Of a stretch of DNA of 64,000 bases, positions 37,045 to 47,007 are shown one piece after another (positions within the stretch are counted from its first letter, which is position 1; each line of letters opens with the position of its first letter). This stretch comes from Spirochaetota bacterium (GTDB taxonomy: Bacteria; Spirochaetota; UBA4802; UB4802). A program made the position numbers and the translations under genes. Location of the stretch: positions 1 to 64,000 of the forward strand of contig JBFLZD010000005.1 in NCBI GenBank assembly GCA_040756435.1, in the 5' to 3' direction. Below the pieces are notes generated by a model. It was not told the origin of the DNA. It ran no database searches and saw only the letters and a program-made list of their open reading frames with translations.

Positions 37045-37872
37045 ATGCGTAAATTTTTTTTAATACTGGTGGCGATAGTTATAGTAGCAGCTTTTGCTAT
37101 TTCATGTGCACCTAATAATGTCATGACGAAACGTGACGAAACATATACATTTGACCAGGCCAGCGGTCAGGATGAAACCCCGGTATATTCTGATATGGAA
37201 ACAGCTCAAATATCTTCAAATAGCAGCGATAGCTCATATTATCAGGTTGGCATAGCCAGCTGGTATGGACGGGAGTTTCAGGGAAGGCTCACCGCATCGG
37301 GCGAACCATTTGACATGAATAAATATACTGCAGCACACCGCACACTTCCATTTGGCAGCGTTATACTGGTCACAAATCTTGAAAATGGGAAAAAGGTAAA
37401 ATGTACTGTTAATGACAGAGGACCATTCAAGAAAAACCGCATTCTTGATGTATCATACAAAGCTGCAAAGGACCTTGACATGCTTGTCACTGGTGAAGCT
37501 AAAGTGGGCATTACCGTTCTTTCATACGGCAACGATACGCAGCCAGGAACAAAGTCACATGATGTTGGAGTATTTGGCCAGCCTGTTGATAATTACAGTG
37601 ATAGTTCCAGTACTACAGACATGGATTCAAAACAATTCAGTGGACTGGCACTGCAAACAGGTGCATTTTATTCAAAATCAAATGCATTGAAACTTAAAGA
37701 AAAGATTGAAGGACTTGTTGACAAACCTGTTACTGTAGTACAGGAAGGTTATTATTATAAAGTACGTATAACCAATATGAATGAAAATGAAGTTTCACGT
37801 TATATTAAAATTTTGAAAAAAAATGACATCCCTTCATATAAAGTAACAGGTAACGAAAACATGAATGATTAG
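37045..37872 (+). CDS. rlpA: RlpA-family lipoprotein with SPOR domain
   Basis: Septal-ring lytic transglycosylase or binder that acts on peptidoglycan denuded of peptide side chains. The 275-residue precursor has a lipoprotein signal (C21 in FAISC), a low-complexity Ser/Asp/Gln linker, the double-psi barrel (about 70-160) with GIASWYGREFQGRLTASGE and the catalytic-region VNDRGPF, and a C-terminal SPOR domain (about 200-270, LALQTGAFYSKSNALKLKEKI) that targets septal glycan. AAAGGAGG precedes the ATG. A GCGATAGTT motif encodes part of the signal peptide (VAIV). Confidence 0.95.
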   Translation: MRKFFLILVAIVIVAAFAISCAPNNVMTKRDETYTFDQASGQDETPVYSDMETAQISSNSSDSSYYQVGIASWYGREFQGRLTASGEPFDMNKYTAAHRTLPFGSVILVTNLENGKKVKCTVNDRGPFKKNRILDVSYKAAKDLDMLVTGEAKVGITVLSYGNDTQPGTKSHDVGVFGQPVDNYSDSSSTTDMDSKQFSGLALQTGAFYSKSNALKLKEKIEGLVDKPVTVVQEGYYYKVRITNMNENEVSRYIKILKKNDIPSYKVTGNENMND

Positions 37873-37887
37873 ATATATACAGGAGGA

Positions 37888-37905
37888 TGTCCCAAAAGAC
37901 ACCTC
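37888..37905 (+). repeat. 18-base repeat also found in the ygiQ terminator
   Basis: TGTCCCAAAAGACACCTC is the exact reverse complement of 102-119. Here the stem is reduced to TGTC/GACA and no T tract follows. Confidence 0.7.
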
Positions 37906-37927
37906 ATTGCAATTACTTTACACCCGC

Positions 37928-38011
37928 GTCATTGCAAGGAACGAAGTGACGAAGCAATCTCGCCTTTCGTGACACCGGGATTGCTTCCCCTATACATAGG
38001 GTCGTAATGAC
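37928..38011. repeat. Imperfect inverted repeat of the GTCATTGC...GCAATC type
   Basis: The left arm starts GTCATTGCAAGGAACGAAG and runs to GAAGCAATCTC. The right arm starts GGGATTGCTTC and ends GTCGTAATGAC. This is a degenerate copy of a palindromic intergenic repeat seen in many bacterial genomes, with no coding capacity. Confidence 0.7.
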
Positions 38012-38383
38012 ATACGTCAACAAGAGACCGCCACAGGGATTACACCCTTCGCGGTGATAGCAAATCCGTCATGGCGAGCTCCATAGTTTGTTTTGATACA
38101 TCTCCATTTGTTTTATCCAAAAAGCTGATGTAATAAAGTTACAGCTATTTTAATAAATATGTACGTATCTACAGTAAGCCCTCAATATTTACTCCATACA
38201 TTATCTTACATGTATGATTTTTAGCATTCAAAATATATCCAGAATAATTATTGATTTTTACAGCATATATTCCAACTGGTATACATTTATGATTGGTACA
38301 TGCCATAGCGTATAAGCATATAACCAATTATGTTTATACTATGTCAATTGCAAGCCATTACATCCCTGTATTATGCAAATACT

Positions 38384-39511
38384 ATGAGCAGTTCACGAGC
38401 ACATCACATCGATTATCTGAAAGCATGGGCAGTCATTGTTATGATAGAAGTCCACGTTGTTAATTGTTTCCTCAATCCATCATTGCAAACAACATGGTGG
38501 TTTGATATACTAAATTTTATAAACGGGCTTGTAGCTCCAGTTTTTATATTTACTGCTGGTTTTTCATTTGTTTTATCGGTAATGAAAAAGAGAGAAGAGC
38601 TTATTAATTTTTCAGATCTTTTTTTGAGAAGAGCAGGCAGGATACTATTAATTTTTCTTGTTGGCTATCTCATCCATGTTCCCTATTTTTCTTTAAAAAA
38701 TATTGTCATCTATGCTTCACAATCTGAACTCAAATCCTTTTATTTAACTGATGTCCTTCAATGTATTGGCTCGGGATTGCTGGTGTTGTTATTGCTACGA
38801 ATGGCAATTAAATCAAATACGCTGTATCATAGCATCATCACTGCTATTGGCTTGTTGGTTGTTTTTATAACCCCCTTTGTATGGAGGATTGACTTTTACC
38901 AATGGTTTCCTTTGCCAATTGCTACATATTGTAATGAAATACATGGTTCATTATTCCCGGTGTTTCCATGGCATGGATTTTTGTATTTAGGCGCATCGTA
39001 TAGTATTGTTCAAATAAACAATACCAATAATAACCATGCCGCTATGTCTTCAAACCTATTGATGGCAATTTCTTCTATTATTAGCATTTTTGGTATAGTC
39101 ATTATGCATTTCCTGTCCAAAAATCCAGCATACACTATCAAGACAAGCGCAATTTTCTTCTTTACACGATATGCACTGGTCATTGTGTTGCTGCATGTAT
39201 CCCAGTGGTATCTTCAAGAAAAAAATAATCAGTGTGGATTATTCATTGATATTGGGAAGGAATCACTGCTTGTTTACTGGTTACATCTTCAGATATTGTA
39301 CAGGCATATTTTCAATGGGAAATCACTTGAAAGAATTGTTGCTCATAAATTTAACCTGGTAGAGTGTTTGACAGCTTTTCTTTTGCTTGCAGCTTTGATG
39401 TTTGCTGTAGCAATTATGTGGAATAAATTAAAACAACATTATCCTGCAGTTTCCCGGAAAATATTTACTGGAACAATACTCATTGGATGGATAAAATTTT
39501 TATTTTTTTAA
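38384..39511 (+). CDS. Multi-pass membrane acyltransferase-like protein (DUF1624/HGSNAT type)
   Basis: A 375-residue membrane protein with about 10 hydrophobic segments. The N-terminal HHIDYLKAWAVIVMIEVHVVNCF resembles the HGSNAT/DUF1624 start with its catalytic-type His. INGLVAPVFIFTAGFSFVLSV is the family hallmark. Members move acetyl groups from cytoplasmic acetyl-CoA to a glycan or lipid outside the membrane; OpgC-like acyltransferases look similar. ATG at 38384 is preferred because the conserved part begins here, although no clear ribosome site is seen; an in-frame ATG at 38330 is possible. It is a single gene after a repeat-rich gap. Confidence 0.7.
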   Translation: MSSSRAHHIDYLKAWAVIVMIEVHVVNCFLNPSLQTTWWFDILNFINGLVAPVFIFTAGFSFVLSVMKKREELINFSDLFLRRAGRILLIFLVGYLIHVPYFSLKNIVIYASQSELKSFYLTDVLQCIGSGLLVLLLLRMAIKSNTLYHSIITAIGLLVVFITPFVWRIDFYQWFPLPIATYCNEIHGSLFPVFPWHGFLYLGASYSIVQINNTNNNHAAMSSNLLMAISSIISIFGIVIMHFLSKNPAYTIKTSAIFFFTRYALVIVLLHVSQWYLQEKNNQCGLFIDIGKESLLVYWLHLQILYRHIFNGKSLERIVAHKFNLVECLTAFLLLAALMFAVAIMWNKLKQHYPAVSRKIFTGTILIGWIKFLFF

Positions 39512-39513
39512 TC

Positions 39514-40329
39514 TTAATCTGCTTTTGTGGCCTTTGCCAGGTACTGCAACGCTGTTTGATTGTTCCCAACAAATAAATGGCATAGACTTAACGATATTAA
39601 TGCCTGTGGTGTAGGCTCTTTTTGTATTTCCTGTTCCAACTGCAGTATCTTTGTATCGATAGTCCCCTTACTGTCATTGAAGATGGTGGGTGGTATTGTT
39701 GCAATATACTCATTAAATTGCTTGAATCCCTTTTTCTGCAATGAATGGGAAATCAGCTTTTCATCATTATACTGTGCACACTGTAGAATTATATCTGAAG
39801 TAATTTCCCTAAACCTGAATGAGTCATGATACTTATCATATTGGTGTAAATAGTGTAAAGCATCAGTATAATTTTTTTGTTCATAATATAACAGTATAAT
39901 TGCTGTTAGAGCAACTTTATTGGCAGGGTCCTTTTTTATAACTTCTTTAAAACATCCAAGAGCTGCTTTATAATTATTGAGTTTGCTGAAAGCAATGCCT
40001 TTAACAAGAAGAGCAATAAAGAAATCTTTATTACATGTAGTACACTGATTCAGGGTAATAATGGCTTTTTTATATTCACCCAACCTGAAATAGAGGCTTC
40101 CGATGTTAAATAATACAATATAATCTTCTTTCAGTTGCAGTGCACGTAAAAAACAATCAAGAGCATGCTTAAATTGTTGCATGCGATAATACAACGAACC
40201 TAAATTGATTAATGCAGCCCTGTAGGAATTATCAATTTTCAGTATCTGTGTATATAATTGTAGCGCTTCATTAATCTTGCCCTGCTCTTCCAGCTGAAGT
40301 GCTTCCCTGAATTGTTCCTGTATAGTCAT
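39514..40329 (-). CDS. TPR-repeat protein
   Basis: A 271-residue soluble protein without a signal peptide. At least four TPR units cover residues 1-165 (for example AALINLGSLYYRMQQFKHALDCFLRAL and YIVLFNIGSLYFRLGEYKKAIITL), and the C-terminal TPR-like pair is LISLSLCHLFVGNNQTALQYL. TPR arrays bind other proteins; the partner is unknown. It lies 53 bases downstream of the GGDEF gene on the same strand and may be its partner. Confidence 0.85.
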   Translation of the reverse strand: MTIQEQFREALQLEEQGKINEALQLYTQILKIDNSYRAALINLGSLYYRMQQFKHALDCFLRALQLKEDYIVLFNIGSLYFRLGEYKKAIITLNQCTTCNKDFFIALLVKGIAFSKLNNYKAALGCFKEVIKKDPANKVALTAIILLYYEQKNYTDALHYLHQYDKYHDSFRFREITSDIILQCAQYNDEKLISHSLQKKGFKQFNEYIATIPPTIFNDSKGTIDTKILQLEQEIQKEPTPQALISLSLCHLFVGNNQTALQYLAKATKAD

Positions 40330-40382
40330 TCAATCAACCTTTTTAAAAACAAATAGGCATTCTATTGCTTACTATCGGCATT

Positions 40383-41447
40383 TTATTTTGCAAGGGCAAC
40401 TTTATTTCGTCCCATCTCTTTTGCCTTATATAACGCTTTATCCGATCTGGCAACAAATTCCTTTATAGAAGTATCTCGGGCAGGATCATACTGAGCAACT
40501 CCTATGCTTATCGTTACATGCAATGTTTTGTCCTGACCCTTAAACGGATGCTGTTCAACAATCTTACGTAACCGTTGCGCCACAATACCAGCTTGATTAA
40601 GTCGCGTCTGGGGCAATATCACCGCAAATTCTTCGCCTCCATATCGGCAGGCTATATCCATTTTACGAAGGTCTTTTAAAAATATTGCAGCCACTTCTTT
40701 CAGTACACTATCGCCCTGCAAATGCCCATAGGTATCGTTGAACCGCTTAAAATGGTCTATATCACACATTAAAAGCGAAAGGGGGGTGTTATACCGCTGG
40801 CTCCGTTTCATTTCTTCAAGCAGCCGTATTTCAAAATAATGGTGAATATACAACCGTGTCATCCTATCAAGGGTTGACATTAAATAGAGGCGTGAATTTT
40901 CAACAGCCACAGCGCCAAACCGTGCAACATAATGTAAAAATTCCTTTTCTGAATTAGAAAAACCGCCACCCGTTATTTTTTCCCCTAAAAGCAGAACTCC
41001 CATAAGTGAATTTTTTGATTTAAGTGGGACCACTATGTATGGATTTAAAAATGCTATCAATTTAAGGTCATCAGCCAGGTCGGGTAACTCAAGGAGCGTT
41101 TCATATTCAATTGGGTATGGATTATTTTCTAAAAATCCAACAAGCGGACTTGTTTCATGCAATATCACATTTTCCTCAAAATCACTATCATACCCTTTGG
41201 CCATGTGTATATAAAAATCATTCACATCAATGTCTTTTTGCAACAACAACGCTACCTGTTCAACGAACATTTGCCCAATACAGCTGTATAAAAGGGATTC
41301 AACCAGGCTTTCAAACTGCAAATTTGAGGAAAGGCTTATTCCTAACTCAAGCAGGTTGCGCAGGTCATAAATCTTTTTTTCAAGGCCTTCTATACCTTCC
41401 GGGGTAAGTTCAGTTTCATCAAAAAAAGTTAACCCATTGTCATCCAT
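40383..41447 (-). CDS. GAF-GGDEF diguanylate cyclase
   Basis: A 354-residue cytoplasmic protein with a GAF domain (about 30-185) and a GGDEF domain (about 190-350). The active site is RYGGEEFAVILP, intact, and the inhibitory I-site RxxD (RKMD) lies exactly five residues upstream. It should make cyclic di-GMP from two GTP and be product-inhibited. The GAF domain would sense a small ligand. Its counterpart in the window is the HD-GYP protein at 29899. Confidence 0.95.
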   Translation of the reverse strand: MDDNGLTFFDETELTPEGIEGLEKKIYDLRNLLELGISLSSNLQFESLVESLLYSCIGQMFVEQVALLLQKDIDVNDFYIHMAKGYDSDFEENVILHETSPLVGFLENNPYPIEYETLLELPDLADDLKLIAFLNPYIVVPLKSKNSLMGVLLLGEKITGGGFSNSEKEFLHYVARFGAVAVENSRLYLMSTLDRMTRLYIHHYFEIRLLEEMKRSQRYNTPLSLLMCDIDHFKRFNDTYGHLQGDSVLKEVAAIFLKDLRKMDIACRYGGEEFAVILPQTRLNQAGIVAQRLRKIVEQHPFKGQDKTLHVTISIGVAQYDPARDTSIKEFVARSDKALYKAKEMGRNKVALAK

Positions 41448-41626
41448 ACATACCCTTTTTAAAATAATTCTTGCGTTTTTATTACCATTGCCCGTTTATG
41501 ACGTTATGCACTGTACCAGTAAAAAATAGATAGTTTAAAGTACATAGCAGAATTTTATACTATTTACAAAAAATGTCAATAATTATATCGTTACTGTAGA
41601 AATTCAATAGATAAATAGTTACTAAT

Positions 41627-42061
41627 ATGCAGACTATAAAAGTAAAATTACACCCTGGCGCTAAACTGCCGGATTATCAAACCATCCATTCATCAGGTGC
41701 TGATCTGTATGCCTTACTGGATACACCGGTAACCCTGCAGCCACTGCAACGTGCTCTTATTCCCACCGGCATTTTTATTGAACTTCCCCCCGGTTATGAA
41801 GCACAAATAAGACCTCGTAGCGGTCTTGCCATTAATCATGGGATCACACTTCTTAATACTCCTGGCACCATTGACGCTGATTATCGTGGAGAAATTAAAA
41901 TAATTGTGATAAACTTAGGTGATAAACCATTCACAATTGAAAACAATATGCGAATTGCCCAGATGGTCATTTCGCATACTTTGCAGGTTACATTTGAAGC
42001 GGTTCCAGAATTAACCCCTACAAAACGAAATGACGGAGGCTTTGGACATACAGGCTTATGA
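41627..42061 (+). CDS. dut: dUTP diphosphatase
   Basis: Hydrolyses dUTP to dUMP, keeping uracil out of DNA and supplying thymidylate synthesis. The 144-residue trimeric-type enzyme shows all five motifs: SSGADLYA, PRSGLAINHG, GTIDADYRGEIKI, RIAQMVI and the C-terminal GGFGHTGL, which closes over the active site. The stop overlaps the ribonuclease J start by 4 bases. It begins a run of four genes (dut, rnj, uppP, ftsK). Confidence 0.95.
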   Translation: MQTIKVKLHPGAKLPDYQTIHSSGADLYALLDTPVTLQPLQRALIPTGIFIELPPGYEAQIRPRSGLAINHGITLLNTPGTIDADYRGEIKIIVINLGDKPFTIENNMRIAQMVISHTLQVTFEAVPELTPTKRNDGGFGHTGL

Positions 42062-43704
42062 AAGAAAAGAAAATACGAATTATACCAATAGGCGGTCTTC
42101 ATGCTATTGGTGGCAACATGATGGCCATTGAATATGACAATGAAATGATTATAATAGACTGCGGCATTACCTTCCCTAACGGTGAAACACCCGGCATTGA
42201 TTTTATGATACCGGATTTCAGCTTTATACTTGAGAATAAAACTAAAGTGAAAGGCATCATCATTACCCATGGTCATGAAGATCATATTGGAGCAATACCA
42301 TTTTTACTACAAAAGATAAATGTACCGGTATATGCCACAAAACTTACCCTTGGGCTGGTAACAAGCAGGCTTGCCGAGCGACCGGTAAACATACCTACAT
42401 TCATTGAAATAGAACCGCGTGATGTAATCCATATTGGTTCATTTGTCATTGAATTTTTGCGGGTAAACCATTCAATCATTGATGGTGTTGGGCTTGCCAT
42501 AAAAACTCCCATTGGCACTATTATCCATACTGGCGATTATAAGATTGACTACTCACCTATAGATGGTAATGTTGCTGATCTTCACCGCTTTGCTGAATAT
42601 GGTCAGCAGGGGGTGTTGCTTTTAATCAGTGACAGTACCAATGCAACCAATCCCGGTTATACCCCATCTGAGATAGTTTTGAAAAAGAAACTACTGGAAA
42701 TATTTGCAAAATCCAGGGGGCGCATTTTCGTAGCAAGCTTTGCTTCTAACATACACCGAATCCAGCAGGTTCTGGAAGCTTCACAGAAATATAACCGTAA
42801 AGTTGTTATTTCCGGTACCACCATGCAAAAAAATATTGAGATAGCAACCGAATTAGGGTACCTGAAATACAAAAAAGACCTTATCATAGATGCAAAAGAT
42901 ATTGGTAAATATACCCATAAAAAATTGGTAGTTTTGTGTACCGGTTCGCAGGGTGAACCCATGTCAGCACTTTCCCGTATGGCTGCCGGCACGCACAAAC
43001 ATTTCAGGATAGGTGCTGGCGATACTGTTATCATTACCGCATCGGTTATACCGGGAAATGAACGCATGGTGTACAGTGTCATTAATTCCCTGATGCAGAT
43101 GGGCGCAGATGTATTCTACGAACAGGATGAAGAAATTCATGTGTCGGGGCATGCTTCGCAGGAAGAGCTTAAGCTTATGATTACCCTGACTCAGCCAAAA
43201 TACTTTTTGCCGGTACATGGCGAATATCGTCACCTCAAAGCACATGCCTCACTGGCCGAATCACTCAACATAAAACCACAGAATATCATTGTTGCCCGTA
43301 ATGGTGATATCATAGAGCTAACACCAAACCGCTTTGAGAAGAAAGGTAATATCCCTCTTTCGACAGTATATGTTGATGGCACCTATATTGGCGATATCAC
43401 TGATGACATCATTGCTGAACGCAAAACATTAGCTTCTGATGGTGTTATTGTTATCAGCATTGTTATTGGAGATGGATTGCTACTGTACCCACCAGTTATT
43501 ATTGCCAAGGGTTTTATTGGTGTAAAGAATGATAGATTTATTCAGGTGCTTCAAAAGGAACTATCGAACACTATTGAAAAGCAGCTTTTACAGAATGCCT
43601 CACCGGAACACTTAACTGTAGCAGTAAAAAAGCTTGCCAAAATGATTGCCCACCGCTTTACCAACAATACGCCACTCATTGAAACTATCATTCAGGAGAT
43701 TTAA
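42058..43704 (+). CDS. rnj: Ribonuclease J
   Basis: Metallo-beta-lactamase-fold RNase with endonuclease and 5'-3' exonuclease activity, central to mRNA decay and rRNA processing. The 548-residue protein has the zinc motif THGHEDHIGA (about residue 76), the HTGDYKID segment and the beta-CASP domain with GSQGEPMSALSRMAAG. The closing histidine is in HVSGHASQEE, and the C-terminal domain is intact. Presence of RNase J supports a non-enterobacterial mRNA-decay machinery. It is coupled to dut by an ATGA overlap, and uppP starts 1 base after its stop. Confidence 0.95.
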   Translation: MKEKKIRIIPIGGLHAIGGNMMAIEYDNEMIIIDCGITFPNGETPGIDFMIPDFSFILENKTKVKGIIITHGHEDHIGAIPFLLQKINVPVYATKLTLGLVTSRLAERPVNIPTFIEIEPRDVIHIGSFVIEFLRVNHSIIDGVGLAIKTPIGTIIHTGDYKIDYSPIDGNVADLHRFAEYGQQGVLLLISDSTNATNPGYTPSEIVLKKKLLEIFAKSRGRIFVASFASNIHRIQQVLEASQKYNRKVVISGTTMQKNIEIATELGYLKYKKDLIIDAKDIGKYTHKKLVVLCTGSQGEPMSALSRMAAGTHKHFRIGAGDTVIITASVIPGNERMVYSVINSLMQMGADVFYEQDEEIHVSGHASQEELKLMITLTQPKYFLPVHGEYRHLKAHASLAESLNIKPQNIIVARNGDIIELTPNRFEKKGNIPLSTVYVDGTYIGDITDDIIAERKTLASDGVIVISIVIGDGLLLYPPVIIAKGFIGVKNDRFIQVLQKELSNTIEKQLLQNASPEHLTVAVKKLAKMIAHRFTNNTPLIETIIQEI

Positions 43705-43705
43705 T

Positions 43706-44536
43706 ATGGCCTATATTATTGTTGTTTTCTGCATCCTGGGGATTATCCAGGGTGTAACTGAATTTTTACCTGTATCATCATCAGGTCATCTGGCACTTTT
43801 AGAGGCAGTACCCCAGGTTCACGCTATCTTTGGCTCAATGGATAGTAGTGCTAAACTTTTTTTTAACGTTGCACTGCACCTGGCAAGCCTGGTGGCAATA
43901 ATCATATTTTACTATAATGACATCATTAAGCTTGTCACCGGAACTATCGCCGAAATTACAAAAAAACACTATGGCACCCATTGCCAGTTTACCTGTAATA
44001 TCCTCATTGCATCTTTACCTGCTGCTTTGATTGGTTTGCTTTTCAATGATTTTGTTGAAGCATCAATTTCCAGCCCCGCAATGGTTGCAGGCCTTCTGAT
44101 AATTAATGGTATTATGCTCATTGCATCTAATAAATTACCCAAAAAAAGCCGAAAATGTGAAGAGATGGGAGTACTGCAAGCATTACTGGTGGGGATTTTC
44201 CAGGCAGTTGCAATTTTGCCGGGCATATCACGTTCGGGGAGCACTATTGTTGGCGGTCTTTTAACAGGGTTGGAGCCTGAAGAAGCAGGGAAATTTTCTT
44301 TTTTAATGGCAATACCGGTTATTGCCGGTGCAGGACTGCTTGAATCGAGGAAGTTAGGAGCCATCAATGCTTTTGAATTTGGTATTCCCGTTGTGATTGC
44401 TATGGCTGTAACATTTATCGCAGCACTTGCCTCATTGAAGCTGCTTGTGGCAATGCTCAAATCGTTGCACCTGCACTATTTTGGGTACTATACCATTGTA
44501 GCGGGGGTGACAGCATTAATAATTTTACTGGTATAA
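43706..44536 (+). CDS. uppP: Undecaprenyl-diphosphatase
   Basis: Integral membrane enzyme of the UppP/BacA family that dephosphorylates undecaprenyl pyrophosphate, recycling the lipid carrier of cell-wall synthesis. The 276-residue protein starts MAYIIVVFCILGIIQGVTEFLPVSSSGHL, the classical (E/Q)xxxE motif and active-site Ser/His. The second signature, GIFQAVAILPGISRSGSTI, is near residue 180. ATG at 43706 follows CAGGAGATTTA; an earlier in-frame codon would overlap rnj. A GCGATAGTT motif codes for TIA near residue 80. Confidence 0.95.
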   Translation: MAYIIVVFCILGIIQGVTEFLPVSSSGHLALLEAVPQVHAIFGSMDSSAKLFFNVALHLASLVAIIIFYYNDIIKLVTGTIAEITKKHYGTHCQFTCNILIASLPAALIGLLFNDFVEASISSPAMVAGLLIINGIMLIASNKLPKKSRKCEEMGVLQALLVGIFQAVAILPGISRSGSTIVGGLLTGLEPEEAGKFSFLMAIPVIAGAGLLESRKLGAINAFEFGIPVVIAMAVTFIAALASLKLLVAMLKSLHLHYFGYYTIVAGVTALIILLV

Positions 44537-44565
44537 ATTTATAATTACAGGATCACCAAGCGTGT

Positions 44566-47007
44566 ATGTCCAATCGTGTTACTGAAATACTGTGTGTTGT
44601 ACTGTGGGGATTTGCTGTTATTGTTTTTCTTTCACTGGCAACATTCCACATATCTGATTATGATGCTCTGTTTACCATGCCGGTACAAAATATTCTTGGC
44701 CCTGCAGGCGTAGTACTTGCTCAGATACTCAGAATCTCGTTTGGCATAGCATCATATTTTGTTGTTGCAATACTGCTTTTAACCGGTTGGGGGCTCATCA
44801 AATACAAATCACTGGAACCTGTCCTGGAACACATCTTTGCCATTACCTTTGCAATGGTTTCAGCCTCACTTCTTGTAACCATTATACAGCCTGAAACAAT
44901 TGCCCCCTTTGCAGGAGGAGTGGTTGGCTTAGCGTTATACCACGTACTTACTTCAGTAATGGGTTTTACCGGAGCATGGATTGCAACAATACTGCTGGTA
45001 CTTATTTCACTTATACTGCTTGGGATAGTGTCAATTAGCTATCTCTTTGATAGCCAGCGGTTTAACTCTTTAGCAAAAGTTGCAGCGCTGCTGTATACAA
45101 AGATTATTCTTTTTAAGCACAGGGATTCCATACCTCTTCTTGACATTCAATCATTCAATACTGAAAAAAAGTTACCCTGGATTACAAGAACCAAAATTAC
45201 TCTCTATGGAAAAACACCTGTGCACAAACCAAAGCTCATTGAATATGACAACATTCTTACGTATAAGGGCGATAGTTCCTATTATAGAAACAATGACTAT
45301 CCAGATGACCTTAAGATAATCAATACCCATACCGCTTCTGCTGAAAGCACTACCATGCATAATTCAAATCATTCTGTCATAGATAGCTCTACCACGGAAA
45401 GCAAAGAAGCTACCACACAGGTTGCTACTGTAACCAATGCAGTGATTGAACTGCCACAGGAAAACGATAAACAGGATGAACATGTACCGATAGTTATTGA
45501 AACGAATAGCAGTGACATCGATGAACATACTGACGAAGATGAAGAGTATGAATATGATGATGAAACAATTACTGAAGAAGACATGGTTGCCCGCAACATT
45601 TTTGAAGAAATACCAATCAATCAGAAATACAGTATACCTGTAGACTTTTTAAAGCAATACAACGTGCCTGATGAAACAGGCTATAAACAGGAGATAGCAA
45701 AAAATTCTGAACTATTGGTTAATACACTGCGGGACTTTGGTATTGAATCAAAAGTTGTCAATGTGAACCGTGGGCCGGTCATTACATTGTATGAACTGCA
45801 GATAGCTCCGGGTATTAAAGTTAATAGAATTGTTGGCCTTGCTGATGATATTGCTATGGCACTTGCCGCTTCTCGTGTTCGAGTGGTGGCACCAATCCCT
45901 GGCAAAAAGGCCATTGGCGTAGAGATCCCCAACAAAGTGCGCGAGACAGTGACATTGAAAGATATTATTGCCTCACCTGAATATGCCCATCAACAGGGGC
46001 GACTCAAAGTGGGACTGGGCAAGGATATCATGGGAAAACCGGTGGTCATTGATATAAAAAAATTGCCACATCTGCTTATTGCCGGAGCAACGGGAGCTGG
46101 CAAATCCGTATGTGTCCATTCCATCATAACAAGTTTGGTGTATAACTATGATCCAAACTATGTGCGCTTTATCATGGTTGACCCAAAACTTGTTGAGCTA
46201 CAGATATACAATGGCATTCCCCATCTGCTTACCCCGGTTATCATTGAGCCATTCATGGTACCAAAAGCACTTAAGTGGACCATGATGGAGATGGAACGGC
46301 GCTACTACCTTCTTTCGGAATATAACACTCGTGACATTGATCGCTACAACCAGATGGTTGAGCGCAATAAGACCGGCGAATACCTGCCCTATATTGTCAT
46401 CATCATGGATGAGCTAGCCGATTTAATGATGGTTGCTGCCAAAGAAATAGAAGGCTACATTACCCGCATTGCACAAAAAGCCCGCGCAGTGGGTATTCAC
46501 TTAGTGCTGGCAACCCAGCGTCCATCGGTTGATATCATCACCGGCATCATCAAAGCAAACTTCCCTGCCCGCATTGCATTTCAGGTTGCACAGAAGACTG
46601 ACTCACGTACCATCATTGATCAGAATGGGGCCGAAAAGCTTTTAGGTAAGGGCGATATGCTCTATCAGTCGCCAATGAGTTCTTTTCCTATTCGTATTCA
46701 GGGAGCATTTATTTCAGAGGATGAGCTATCATCAATAGTTGCTTTTCTTAAAAAGATAGCAAAGCCACGGTATGTTGATATTGAACAAAGCCTGGTAGAA
46801 TTTGAAGATGATGACGAAGAAGGCGAAGATGAGCTTTTCATTGAAGCGGTGAAGATAGTTGAAACCACAAAAAAAGCTTCGGCTTCATATCTTCAGCGCA
46901 GGCTTTCCATTGGTTACAATCGTGCTGCACGTATCATTGAGCGCATGGAAGAGTTAGGCTATATTGGCCCTCAGCAGGGAAGCAAGCCTCGTGAAGTATA
47001 TATATAA
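44566..47007 (+). CDS. ftsK: DNA translocase FtsK/SpoIIIE
   Basis: Septal DNA pump that moves chromosome ends to the dif/XerCD site before division. The 813-residue protein has four N-terminal membrane segments (about 5-170) and a low-complexity acidic linker (about 230-355). The motor domain has Walker A AGATGAGKS (K513), Walker B IIMDELADLM and QRPSVDIITG. The C-terminal winged-helix gamma domain (about 750-813, ASYLQRRLSIGYNRAARII) reads polar KOPS sites. The linker contains a GCGATAGTT copy (GDSS). It ends the dut-rnj-uppP-ftsK run. Confidence 0.95.
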   Translation: MSNRVTEILCVVLWGFAVIVFLSLATFHISDYDALFTMPVQNILGPAGVVLAQILRISFGIASYFVVAILLLTGWGLIKYKSLEPVLEHIFAITFAMVSASLLVTIIQPETIAPFAGGVVGLALYHVLTSVMGFTGAWIATILLVLISLILLGIVSISYLFDSQRFNSLAKVAALLYTKIILFKHRDSIPLLDIQSFNTEKKLPWITRTKITLYGKTPVHKPKLIEYDNILTYKGDSSYYRNNDYPDDLKIINTHTASAESTTMHNSNHSVIDSSTTESKEATTQVATVTNAVIELPQENDKQDEHVPIVIETNSSDIDEHTDEDEEYEYDDETITEEDMVARNIFEEIPINQKYSIPVDFLKQYNVPDETGYKQEIAKNSELLVNTLRDFGIESKVVNVNRGPVITLYELQIAPGIKVNRIVGLADDIAMALAASRVRVVAPIPGKKAIGVEIPNKVRETVTLKDIIASPEYAHQQGRLKVGLGKDIMGKPVVIDIKKLPHLLIAGATGAGKSVCVHSIITSLVYNYDPNYVRFIMVDPKLVELQIYNGIPHLLTPVIIEPFMVPKALKWTMMEMERRYYLLSEYNTRDIDRYNQMVERNKTGEYLPYIVIIMDELADLMMVAAKEIEGYITRIAQKARAVGIHLVLATQRPSVDIITGIIKANFPARIAFQVAQKTDSRTIIDQNGAEKLLGKGDMLYQSPMSSFPIRIQGAFISEDELSSIVAFLKKIAKPRYVDIEQSLVEFEDDDEEGEDELFIEAVKIVETTKKASASYLQRRLSIGYNRAARIIERMEELGYIGPQQGSKPREVYI

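Larger units (their letters stand above)
37873..38383. other. Repeat-bearing intergenic region
   Basis: Just past rlpA are an 18-base word shared with 102-119, then a ~84-base imperfect inverted repeat at 37928-38011, then AT-rich DNA before the acyltransferase gene. No gene is evident. Confidence 0.5.

Noticed and set aside
43969-44460. 163-codon frame opposite uppP
   Set aside because: Same reason: antisense to a highly conserved gene, with repetitive Ala/Ile/Ser composition.
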